A stretch of 14,764 nt of DNA from Bacteroidota bacterium (GTDB lineage: Bacteria; Bacteroidota; Bacteroidia; Chitinophagales; Chitinophagaceae). Each line of letters begins with the position of its first letter. Positions within the stretch are counted from its first letter, which is position 1. Both the position numbers and the translations under genes were made by a program. The stretch covers positions 1 to 14,764 of the forward strand of contig JAEWBD010000397.1 in NCBI GenBank assembly GCA_023391315.1, read 5' to 3'. This document shows, piece after piece, positions 1 to 6,646 of the stretch. A model generated the notes under the pieces. That model was not told the DNA's origin. It searched no databases and was given only the letters and a program-made list of their open reading frames with translations.

Positions 1-285
1 GCCGCCGAGTGATTGAATAATTTTACCGGCAATTATAAATGTTGCAGCGCCAAATAAAGACGGCCATAGCTTTACCCAAAACATGCCGCCGCCAAAAAAA
101 TTCGTAAGCCATGCAAAAATGGAAAGCATAGGCGGCACTTCCATAAAGCCAAAAGCAAGGTGATGGCCTTCTGCCAGGTATAAAAATTCATCGCGGTGCG
201 GTTCGTAAACCGGATGTTGCAATAAATAAGGGATGATGATTCTAAGCAGTGCAAGCGTGTATAAAAGCGTATTGGTTTTTTTCAT
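1..285 (-). CDS. GT39/ArnT-like membrane glycosyltransferase, N-terminal part only
   Basis: The first 95 residues of a multi-pass membrane protein are visible; the rest lies beyond the left edge of the window. The ATG at 285 begins M-K-K-T-N, followed by a hydrophobic segment at about residues 7-23. Next comes H-R-D-E-F-L-Y-L-A-E-G (residues 30-40), then V-P-P-M-L, and a further hydrophobic stretch near the end. The acidic D32-E33 pair in the first periplasmic loop, followed by a 'GY/FxxxPP' segment, is the hallmark of glycosyltransferase family 39 (dolichyl-phosphate-mannose mannosyltransferase/ArnT-like). In that family the acidic residues are catalytic and a polyprenyl-phosphate sugar is the donor. 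The family is read directly from these motifs; the acceptor (lipid A, protein or another glycan) cannot be told. A perfect 10-bp inverted repeat (300-329) sits just upstream of the start. Confidence 0.8.
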   Translation of the reverse strand, partial: MKKTNTLLYTLALLRIIIPYLLQHPVYEPHRDEFLYLAEGHHLAFGFMEVPPMLSIFAWLTNFFGGGMFWVKLWPSLFGAATFIIAGKIIQSLGG

Positions 286-299
286 GCTGAATATAGTCT

Positions 300-329
300 T
301 GCTCAAAAATCGTTAATATTTTTTGAGCA
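300..329. repeat. Perfect 10-bp inverted repeat upstream of the GT39 start
   Basis: TGCTCAAAAA (300-309) and TTTTTGAGCA (320-329) are exact reverse complements separated by 10 bases. The repeat lies 14 bases upstream of the glycosyltransferase ATG on the minus strand, downstream of the dioxygenase gene. No U-run follows the stem in the minus direction, so it is not a classical terminator. It could be a 5'-leader hairpin or an operator. Confidence 0.5.
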
Positions 330-432
330 GGAATACCGCTGAACAAAAAAATGCTATTATGAAATTAAAGTCTTGTCACAGCCAGCCACATTGCAAATGC
401 AGCAAACAATTTTTATTACGGTATATATGCTG

Positions 433-1251
433 TTATAATACCAAAGGGTTCAATTCAGAATCAGCAAGGGAACCAACAGGTTTCCCGGCCAGCCATGTTT
501 TCAAATCGTTTTCCTGCCATTTATTTTTTGGCTTTGCAATTCTTGCATCATCAGCGAGATAAATAACCGTCATTACCTCACGCATGATATTGGAATTGTT
601 GCCGGGCGCATTATGAATGGTAAAGCCATAATGCCAGGTTGCATCGCCGGCATTCATGGTTGTGGCACGGGATATTTCAAACTTATTATCCTTCACATAT
701 TTATTAAACTCTTCTTCTGATTCATCGGATATTTCATAATTAAACACGCTGCCGCTTACATGTGAGCCGGATGCAAACGTGAGCATACCCATGTCAACAG
801 TTATGTCAACCAATGGCATCCACATAGTAATTGTGTTGGTTGTATCCACCGGCCAGTAATATTGATCCTGGTGCCAGGGCGTAGGCCCGCCGCCGGGCTC
901 CTTGTATAAAGCCTGGTCATGGTAAATGCGTACATTTTTCACACCTAATAAATCAGCAGCAACTTTTGCAAATCGCTTTGATAAAACGAATTTTTTAACC
1001 GCATCATCATTACACCATAAATTCATAATCTGCAAAAAAGCTTTGCCATAGGTATCTCGGTCTTCCATTTTACGCTTTTCCGTATTGTATTTTTCTGCGG
1101 CATTCCTTATTACGGCATGATAAACCTCAGCTTCTTCTTTGTTTAATAAATTTCTTGTAAGCGTATGCCCTTTTTTACGAAATTCTTTTATGGTTTCTTC
1201 AGAAATTTTTACCTCGTTATTTATATCGGGCAATGATGTGGTCGTAAGCAT
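433..1251 (-). CDS. Phytanoyl-CoA dioxygenase (PhyH) family Fe(II)/2-oxoglutarate oxygenase
   Basis: A 272-residue protein with the complete metal and cosubstrate set of the PhyH family. The proximal H-x-D is in 'PWHQDQYYW' (H127, D129), the distal His in 'FTIHNAPGNNS' (H213), and an Arg (R224) lies 11 residues later in 'IMREVM'. That spacing matches the 2-oxoglutarate-binding Arg of the family. It should therefore be an active cytosolic Fe(II)/2-oxoglutarate-dependent hydroxylase; the substrate is not evident and no pathway partner is adjacent. The reading frame extends to a TTG at 1269, but that TTG lies inside a TAAATTTG element (minus strand, 1274-1267) resembling a Bacteroidota -7 box, so I chose the ATG at 1251. 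No good -33 element was found. There is no signal peptide. Confidence 0.88.
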   Translation of the reverse strand: MLTTTSLPDINNEVKISEETIKEFRKKGHTLTRNLLNKEEAEVYHAVIRNAAEKYNTEKRKMEDRDTYGKAFLQIMNLWCNDDAVKKFVLSKRFAKVAADLLGVKNVRIYHDQALYKEPGGGPTPWHQDQYYWPVDTTNTITMWMPLVDITVDMGMLTFASGSHVSGSVFNYEISDESEEEFNKYVKDNKFEISRATTMNAGDATWHYGFTIHNAPGNNSNIMREVMTVIYLADDARIAKPKNKWQENDLKTWLAGKPVGSLADSELNPLVL

Positions 1252-1353
1252 ATCTTTATTTTTTATCAAATTTATCCATGATGATTTATTTCTAAGGTTT
1301 GTAATTAAAATTAACGATAAATGAACTGCGCATGGTAATTTTCCTCACACAAG

Positions 1354-1366
1354 CTGTTCTGAACAG
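1354..1366. promoter_or_regulatory. 13-bp perfect dyad, possible operator
   Basis: CTGTTC and GAACAG flank a single central base. It sits about 100 bases upstream of the dioxygenase start and would suit a small dimeric regulator, but a dyad of this size can occur by chance. Confidence 0.25.
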
Positions 1367-1533
1367 TTCGCGGATAAATGTATATAGCGCGGTTTCAATG
1401 AAAAATTAAAACTTGGTTGATAAAAAAGGATTTGCCCTACCTTATCATTATAACCCTGCTTATAAAACATTTAAATCAAAAATGCAATTAAGCCCGCTGC
1501 AATACAGCAAGAGGATTATGAATGTGTAATTGG

Positions 1534-1589
1534 TTGATGGCTGACAGATAACAGATAACAATTGACAAATGTTAGTTGATAGTACTCAG
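1534..1589. repeat. Degenerate heptanucleotide tandem repeat (8 units)
   Basis: The 56 bases divide into eight consecutive 7-mers: TTGATGG, CTGACAG, ATAACAG, ATAACAA, TTGACAA, ATGTTAG, TTGATAG, TACTCAG. They share a loose (T/A)TGACAG pattern. The 7-base period runs without indels across the whole tract. The repeat is intergenic, just downstream of gltX. Confidence 0.6.
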
Positions 1590-1611
1590 AACATCAATCT
1601 ATCCATTAGGT

Positions 1612-3129
1612 TCACTGCTCTAATAATGATAATGTATGTTTTATACGATTGATGGTTTCTTCTTTTCCCAATACTTCTGCGATGTTAAACACATGCGGGC
1701 CAAATTTTCCGCCCACTAACATTATGCGTAAGGGCAGCAATACATCGCCAGGTTTTATCTGGCTGGCGGCTGCAAGTTCCTTAAATGAATTTTCAAGCTC
1801 ATCATGCTTCCACAACGCCGGCATTTCATAAACACGAATTAATTCTGCAAAAAATTGCTGTTTATGTTCATTCCATTTTGGTTTGATGGCATTGATATTT
1901 ATTTCTTTGGGCGGGTGAAACAAGAAAGATGACTGCTGCACAAAATCGGGCAATAACGTACAACGGTCTTTGACCAGTTCAATAACGGTTTTCAATTTTT
2001 TATCGTCATTCACTTCAATGCCTGCCTGTGATAAAGTTTCTTTCACTGTCAACAGTAATTGGTCAACTGTTAACTTCTTTATCCACTCATGGTTGAACCA
2101 TTTTGCTTTTTCATAATCGAACTTGGCACCAGCTTTATGCACCCGTTCTATTGAAAAATTTTCAATTAGTTCATCCAGCGTAAAAATCTCTTTTTCGGTT
2201 CCATCATTCCAACCCAATAATGCAAGAAAGTTGATGAATGCTTCAGGCAAGAAACCACGCTCACGAAAACCTGCTGTAAGTTCACCGGTTTTAGGATCGG
2301 TCCAGTTCATGGTAAATACCGGGAACCCTAAACGGTCGCCATCGCGTTTGCTTAATTTACCTTTGCCATCGGGCTTTAATATTAATGGCAGATGCGCCCA
2401 TTCGGGCATGTTGTCCAGCCCAAATAAATATTGCCACAGTAAAATATGAACAGGAGAAGATGGGAGCCATTCTTCGCCGCGAAAGGCATGCGTTACTTTC
2501 ATTAAATAATCATCCACCACAACTGCAAGGTGATAAGTGGGCATGCCGTCAGCTTTCAATAAAACCTTATCATCCACCTGTGATGTATTAAAGTTTACTG
2601 CGCCGCGGATCATATCCACAAAACCTATTGTTTCATCATGTGGCATTTTTATGCGGATAACATGCGGAAAATTTTCAGCCAATAATTTTTGTACTACACT
2701 TTCGTCGAGCGTTAATGAGTTTTTCATTTCGCTGCGGGTTGCCTGGCTATATTGAAAATTAGGGACGGTTTTCCTTTTTTCTTCCAGTTCCACAGGCGTA
2801 TCAAATGCATAATAAGCCTTACCTTCTTTCACCAGTTGCTCCGCATATTGTTTATACAATTCTTTTCTTTCACTCTGGCGATAAGGAGCATATCCGCCGC
2901 CATGCAAAACGCTTTCATCAGGCTCAAGCCCGCACCATTTCAAACATTCAAAAATATATTCTTCGGCGCCGGGCACAAAACGGTTCTGGTCGGTGTCTTC
3001 AATGCGTAAAATAAAATCACCGTTATGATGTTTTGCAAAAAGATAATTGAATAATACGGTGCGCATGCCACCGATATGCAGGCCGCCTGTGGGGGAAGGT
3101 GCAAACCGCACCCTTACTTTTTTGTTCAT
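1612..3129 (-). CDS. gltX: Glutamate--tRNA ligase
   Basis: A 505-residue class I aminoacyl-tRNA synthetase that charges tRNA-Glu with glutamate in the cytosol using ATP. The Rossmann catalytic domain opens with 'RFAPSPTGGLHIGG' (HIGH-type motif H18-G21). The second ATP-binding signature is 'KLSKRDGDR' (K258-R262, KMSKS type). 'RIEDTDQNR' and 'FRGEEWLPSSPVH' are further family signatures, and the C-terminal third is the helical anticodon-binding region. The length matches bacterial GluRS. The frame continues upstream to 3234, but the extra 35 residues match nothing in the family and would overlap the promoter, so the ATG at 3129 is the start. No tRNA or other translation gene is adjacent. A -33/-7 promoter pair lies immediately upstream. 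Confidence 0.97.
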   Translation of the reverse strand: MNKKVRVRFAPSPTGGLHIGGMRTVLFNYLFAKHHNGDFILRIEDTDQNRFVPGAEEYIFECLKWCGLEPDESVLHGGGYAPYRQSERKELYKQYAEQLVKEGKAYYAFDTPVELEEKRKTVPNFQYSQATRSEMKNSLTLDESVVQKLLAENFPHVIRIKMPHDETIGFVDMIRGAVNFNTSQVDDKVLLKADGMPTYHLAVVVDDYLMKVTHAFRGEEWLPSSPVHILLWQYLFGLDNMPEWAHLPLILKPDGKGKLSKRDGDRLGFPVFTMNWTDPKTGELTAGFRERGFLPEAFINFLALLGWNDGTEKEIFTLDELIENFSIERVHKAGAKFDYEKAKWFNHEWIKKLTVDQLLLTVKETLSQAGIEVNDDKKLKTVIELVKDRCTLLPDFVQQSSFLFHPPKEININAIKPKWNEHKQQFFAELIRVYEMPALWKHDELENSFKELAAASQIKPGDVLLPLRIMLVGGKFGPHVFNIAEVLGKEETINRIKHTLSLLEQ

Positions 3130-3133
3130 GGCA

Positions 3134-3165
3134 CAAATGTACCTTACCGCAAAACCCTCTCCAAA
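3134..3165 (-). promoter_or_regulatory. Putative Bacteroidota-type promoter of gltX
   Basis: On the minus strand TTTG (3165-3162), a 20-base spacer and TACATTTG (3141-3134) match the Bacteroidota -33 (TTTG/TTG) and -7 (TAnnTTTG) elements. Only four bases separate the -7 box from the ATG, which would give a very short or absent leader. A small TCTCC-AAA-GGAGA dyad (3158-3170) overlaps the -33 element. Confidence 0.55.
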
Positions 3166-3273
3166 GGAGAACGGCAAAAACTTACGGAAATTTATGGAAG
3201 ATAAAATGCACACTGCGGCCTGTACTTCAAACAATAACTGATCCTGCTGATTGTTTAAAGTAAATAATGCAAA

Positions 3274-4485
3274 TCATTTTTCCATTTGAATGCCATCTGT
3301 ATCATCCAGCCGTGCGATAATGCCCCATCCATAAAAATAATTCGCAAGACCGATAAGTATTTCATTTTTTCCTTTCCTCAATGGTAATTTAATAGCTGCA
3401 TTTTCTATCATGCATCTTCCGGCATTTTTCTGTTGCGGTGTTCCGAAATAGTTTTTATCAACATATAAAACCTGGCCATTGACAAACACCCAAACTTCAT
3501 CGCTAAAGCCAAGCCGAAAAATTTTATCCTGGTCTTTATCTGATTCAACTGTGGTTTTCAGCCATGCCGCCCTGCGTGCATCATTTTTTTCATGACCATA
3601 TATCCTGCTGAGATTTATAATGCCGCGGCTTTCTGCTTTTATAGCCGTCCATTGAAGCGTACTGTCTGGCAGCGATGATCTGTTTAATGTGCCATACATG
3701 CTCGGCAACTGTATTACCAGGTCTTTACCAAAAGGAAAATCTATTGCGGGGCTTACCCACCATTTTCTTAAATAGCGTGAATCATTATAAGCAGAAATAT
3801 AACCTGGCTCGCTACTTAACCCTTCTGTAGCATGAGGCTTTATTACAAGATTTGCATAAATAACATTTCCTGAAAGGGATATGCTGCCTGAATCACGCAT
3901 GCTTTCCAGTTCAGGTATCACCAGCGCCGGTATGTTCATGTCGTTTACATAAGCTTTCATTTGCCTGCCTGAAATAACGAGTTTTATATGATTCCATTTA
4001 TCCTGGTAAATAACAGCACCTGCCTGGTATTCATCAGAGAGGTCCCAAATGCTCATGCCATCTGTTACTGCAGCATATTGCAGTGTTGTTCTTGTAGCCG
4101 GGCTCACCGGACCAAAAGAACGGATATAGAAATTATCCGCATTTTTTTTATCTCCCGACATTCTGAAATTTATACCCGGGAATCCCATACCACTCAACTC
4201 CACATCAAATTCTATAGCACCATTAGTAAATATATAATTCTTTAAAAATACCTGGGAGCCTTTGCCATCCTTTCGTCTTATTGCCTGTGTGTTTTTATAA
4301 TTTACAAATTCAGTTACTGATGTATCATAATCCCAATAAGCCGGCTGCATAGGTATTTGTATGAGTTTATTTTGTTGCCCTGCATGCTTAGCTTTTGTGT
4401 TTTGCGCAAAAAGCTGCAGAGTAATCAATGCAAAGCATGTTACAGCAAATGTTTTTTTATTAATGATAGCGTGCAAATAGTTCAT
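3274..4485 (-). CDS. Secreted two-domain protein with LamG/concanavalin-like fold
   Basis: A 403-residue exported protein. The N-terminus (M-N-Y-L-H...K-K-T-F followed by a hydrophobic run ending 'LQLFAQN') is a Sec signal peptide cleaved near residue 28. Residues about 45-220 resemble a concanavalin A-like jelly roll of the DUF1080/LamG kind: 'GAIEFDVELSG', 'GINFRMSGD', 'NFYIRSFGP', 'WNHIKLVISGRQMKAYVND' and the closing 'ANLVIKP' are the typical strands. The C-terminal part (about 240-400) ends in 'VWVFVNGQVLYVD...LPLRKGKNEILIGLANYFYGWG', which resembles a galactose-binding-like beta-sandwich. The domain reading is by pattern only. A role in binding or trimming glycans outside the cytoplasm is inference; no catalytic residues are identified. 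It is divergent from the AraC gene, with a candidate operator between them. Confidence 0.7.
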   Translation of the reverse strand: MNYLHAIINKKTFAVTCFALITLQLFAQNTKAKHAGQQNKLIQIPMQPAYWDYDTSVTEFVNYKNTQAIRRKDGKGSQVFLKNYIFTNGAIEFDVELSGMGFPGINFRMSGDKKNADNFYIRSFGPVSPATRTTLQYAAVTDGMSIWDLSDEYQAGAVIYQDKWNHIKLVISGRQMKAYVNDMNIPALVIPELESMRDSGSISLSGNVIYANLVIKPHATEGLSSEPGYISAYNDSRYLRKWWVSPAIDFPFGKDLVIQLPSMYGTLNRSSLPDSTLQWTAIKAESRGIINLSRIYGHEKNDARRAAWLKTTVESDKDQDKIFRLGFSDEVWVFVNGQVLYVDKNYFGTPQQKNAGRCMIENAAIKLPLRKGKNEILIGLANYFYGWGIIARLDDTDGIQMEK

Positions 4486-4816
4486 AATATTCTTTTAACT
4501 GTAAATAAGAAATGTGTTTAACCGTTAAAGCGTTAGCTATTGTATATTGATATTATAAAACTATTTTGCTGTTTTGCAATGCCGAAAGTATTTCGACGAA
4601 TGTTGGGATATATTCGATGAATATTACAGATGGAATTAAGTGTGTTTGAATTGAAATCTTTATCCAGCAAAGGCAGAGCACTTTGGAACGTTGATAAAAT
4701 CCTTCCGTAGAAATTATAACCTATACTTTCAATAATACGTTTTTGCTGCCTGTTTGAATCATGTATCTTCTTTACCACACCTTGTGCCGCCTCAAAATAT
4801 TCCCGAGATTTGCTGT
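4486..4816. other. 331-base divergent spacer between the LamG-like gene and araC-type gene
   Basis: No credible gene was found. An open frame on the minus strand (4533-4778) has a composition unlike the neighbours and no recognisable motif. The spacer holds the 21-bp-spaced direct repeat at 4592-4625. No clear TAnnTTTG/TTG promoter pair was found for either flanking gene. Confidence 0.6.
4592..4625. promoter_or_regulatory. Direct repeat at 21-bp spacing, candidate AraC-type operator
   Basis: TTCGACGAATGTT (4592-4604) and TTCGATGAATATT (4613-4625) agree at 11 of 13 positions, and their starts are exactly 21 bases apart. AraC-family proteins classically bind two direct half-sites on one DNA face, about 21 bp apart. 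The second copy also forms a dyad, ATATTC-GAT-GAATAT (4610-4624). The repeat lies in the divergent spacer with an AraC-family gene starting at 4817. That the adjacent AraC protein binds here is inference. Confidence 0.4.
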
Positions 4817-5608
4817 ATGATCGAGCTTAAAATATTCAGTAACCATAGTGAAATTGCCCATCCGCGCCGCGTTAGAAAATATGTGCTTATATGGTGCAGT
4901 AAAGGCGGGCTTACCATTATAGTGGATGAAAAAGAATTGCACTTAAAGCAGTATGATGTGCTCACCATTACGTCGGGGCAAATTCATTACATAAAAGAAT
5001 GGCAGGATGCGGATGGCTTTATTCTTGAATTTACGCTTGATTTTTTTTGCAAAACTGATAATGACATAGAACTTATTTTTCAGAATGGTTTGTTCTGTCA
5101 TTTTGATATGAATGAAGTTATTGCCATACCAAACCCCGTTGCTATTCAGTCGAACCTTTTACAGATACAGCAGGAACTGGAGGCGCAGCCTTTCCAATAC
5201 CTTATTACTGTTCATTCCCGTATTGAATTAATTTTAGTAGAAATAAACCGCGTCAAAATTGAACGCGGGGATGAGATATGGAAACCCGATGCGCTGTTTC
5301 TTAAATTTCTCGAACTCGTGCGCAGTAATTTTAAACATAATTATTCCTTAACTGAACTTGCCCGGATGTTGGGAACCACAGAAGCCAGGCTGAACGAACA
5401 ATCAAAATTGCATACCGGGAAAACGGCTCAAAATGTGATATATGGTTTAATTGCCTCAGAGGCTAAACGGTTACTTACTTATCAAGACCTTACCGTAAAA
5501 GAAGTAGCGTACGAATTGGGTTTTAATGACCCCTTTTACTTTTCCAACTTCTTTAAAAAATACACCAATATTTCTCCCAAACTGTATCAGCAACAATTCT
5601 CAATTTAA
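4817..5608 (+). CDS. AraC-family transcriptional regulator
   Basis: A 263-residue one-component regulator. The N-terminal half ('YVLIWCSKGGLTIIVDEKELHLKQYDVLTITSGQIHYI') is a cupin-like effector-binding domain. The C-terminal ~90 residues carry the two helix-turn-helix motifs of the AraC/XylS family: the first around 'SLTELARMLGTTEARLNEQSKLHTG', the second in 'TVKEVAYELGFNDPFYFSNFFKKYTNISPKLY'. The frame is open back to a TTG at 4754, but the extra 21 residues are cysteine- and proline-rich without similarity to the family, so I start at the ATG (4817). It precedes three enzyme-like genes on the same strand and probably controls them; it may also control the divergent gene at 3274-4485. The inducer is unknown. 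Confidence 0.9.
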   Translation: MIELKIFSNHSEIAHPRRVRKYVLIWCSKGGLTIIVDEKELHLKQYDVLTITSGQIHYIKEWQDADGFILEFTLDFFCKTDNDIELIFQNGLFCHFDMNEVIAIPNPVAIQSNLLQIQQELEAQPFQYLITVHSRIELILVEINRVKIERGDEIWKPDALFLKFLELVRSNFKHNYSLTELARMLGTTEARLNEQSKLHTGKTAQNVIYGLIASEAKRLLTYQDLTVKEVAYELGFNDPFYFSNFFKKYTNISPKLYQQQFSI

Positions 5609-5683
5609 AAAATTACATGCTTTTCCCGGAATTCTCTATTCCCTGCAAATGCTTTGTGCGAGAGCTTTGCATTGAATAAAACA

Positions 5684-6142
5684 ATGAACATGGAATTTCA
5701 AAAAGCAACAATTATCCGGGCTGCAGATAAAGACGGTGTAAAAATGCCGCGCAGTGAATATGTATTCCACTTATCATCTTATCCTGCCCAACAAAACCTC
5801 GGTTTTTATGAAGGCTATTATCCAAATACAGCATTGGATTATAATACGCATTATCATAAAAGAATGACAGAAATATTTACGGTGCTTGAAGGAACATTTT
5901 CCTTTATGCTTAATGGTGCAGCAACAGTTTTTTATCGCGGAGATACAGCCATCATTCCGCCTATGTCGCCACACGGTTTCAGGCCCTTGGAACCGGGCAG
6001 CAGGCTCCAGTTTATTTTTACGGGCGCAGGTAACAGGGAGGATTTCTTTAAAAACCTTGAAAGCATTGCCCATGGTAAATTACAATTAAATTCAAGTGAA
6101 CGCGAAGCTTTCTTCAACAGCCACGATCAATATTTTATCTGA
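5684..6142 (+). CDS. Small single-domain cupin protein
   Basis: A 152-residue cytosolic protein with one cupin beta-barrel. Motif 1 is 'THYHKRMTEIFTVLEG' (H56, H58, E63, G70) and motif 2 is 'GDTAIIPPMSPHGF' (G86, H97), so the usual three-His-one-Glu metal site appears intact. Such cupins act as dioxygenases, isomerases, sugar-binding proteins or sensors, so the reaction cannot be assigned. The start could be the ATG at 5684 or at 5690; a TTG farther upstream (5654) is less likely. It begins 75 bases after the AraC stop and ends 26 bases before the next gene, so it belongs to the same cluster. Its partners (an AhpD-like protein and a PEP-mutase superfamily enzyme) suggest small-molecule or oxidative-stress metabolism. 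Confidence 0.85.
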   Translation: MNMEFQKATIIRAADKDGVKMPRSEYVFHLSSYPAQQNLGFYEGYYPNTALDYNTHYHKRMTEIFTVLEGTFSFMLNGAATVFYRGDTAIIPPMSPHGFRPLEPGSRLQFIFTGAGNREDFFKNLESIAHGKLQLNSSEREAFFNSHDQYFI

Positions 6143-6168
6143 TTAATCCTAACAATTAAAATTTAACC

Positions 6169-6636
6169 ATGAAACAAAGAATTAATTTTGGCAAGGTGCT
6201 GCCTGCTGCTTACAATGCAATGGAATCGCTGGATGCGCTTACATATAATTCATCCATTAATAAAGAATACCGGGAATTGATAAAGATTCGTGCGTCACAA
6301 ATAAATGGTTGTTCTTATTGCACAGACGCCCATTCGTATGATGCATTAAAAATAAATGTGCCATTACAGAAAGTGTTATTGGTAAGCGCCTGGCGTGAAG
6401 CAGGAAATATATTTACAGAAGAAGAAAAGCTACTGTTCAAAATAACAGAAGAGGTAACGCTGATTCACCAGGCCGGCTTAAGTGATGAAACGTATACAAA
6501 GGCAATTGATGTATTTGGTGAACAATTAACGGTGGAAATTATTATGGCTGTTATTACCATCAATGCCTGGAACAGGATTGGTGTTGCTTCACAGCTTCAT
6601 CCGGTTGTAAGAAAAATCAGCGCTGCATTAAACTAA
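6169..6636 (+). CDS. Carboxymuconolactone decarboxylase/AhpD-family protein
   Basis: A 155-residue all-helical protein of the CMD/AhpD family. The segment 'LIKIRASQINGCSYCTDAHSYDA' holds the redox signature C48-x-x-C51-x-x-x-H55, as in AhpD-type peroxidase/disulfide proteins. The redox cysteines are intact, favouring a peroxidase-like role over a true decarboxylase. The remaining sequence ('FTEEEKLLFKITEEVTLI...VEIIMAVITINAWNRIGVAS') matches the second half of the family fold. It is cytosolic with no signal peptide. It starts 26 bases after the cupin stop, and its own stop is 10 bases before the next ATG, which implies co-transcription. The natural reductant and substrate are unknown. Confidence 0.92.
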   Translation: MKQRINFGKVLPAAYNAMESLDALTYNSSINKEYRELIKIRASQINGCSYCTDAHSYDALKINVPLQKVLLVSAWREAGNIFTEEEKLLFKITEEVTLIHQAGLSDETYTKAIDVFGEQLTVEIIMAVITINAWNRIGVASQLHPVVRKISAALN

Positions 6637-6646
6637 ATAAAACATT

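Larger units (their letters stand above)
1252..1611. other. 360-base gap without a gene
   Basis: I see no convincing coding sequence between the dioxygenase start and the gltX stop. The stretch holds a small perfect dyad (CTGTTC-T-GAACAG, 1354-1366), a weak promoter-like TAAATTTG near 1267-1274 on the minus strand, and a degenerate heptanucleotide tandem repeat at 1534-1589. A 15-codon ATG frame at 1482-1529 is too short, and lacks any supporting feature, to be called a gene. Confidence 0.6.

Noticed and set aside
1252..1269. TTG start for the PhyH-family gene
   Set aside because: The TTG is part of a TAAATTTG promoter-like element, and an ATG at 1251 gives a normal N-terminus.
1482..1529. 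15-codon plus-strand frame
   Set aside because: Too short, with no hydrophobic or other feature and no supporting context.
1534..1589. CRISPR-like array
   Set aside because: Repeat units are 7 bp and contiguous, with no spacers and no cas genes in the window.
3130..3234. 35-codon N-terminal extension of gltX
   Set aside because: Glutamyl-tRNA synthetases begin at the 'VRVRFAPSPTG' segment; the extension overlaps the promoter and matches nothing.
4533..4778. 81-codon open frame on the minus strand in the AraC spacer
   Set aside because: No recognisable motif, unusual composition, and it would cover the candidate operator; AT-rich spacers produce such frames by chance.
4754..4816. TTG-initiated extension of the AraC-family gene
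   Set aside because: The added residues are Cys/Pro-rich and not part of the family; the ATG at 4817 gives the usual length.
5774..6117. Open frames antisense to the cupin gene
   Set aside because: The sense strand carries both cupin motifs; the antisense translations show no motif.
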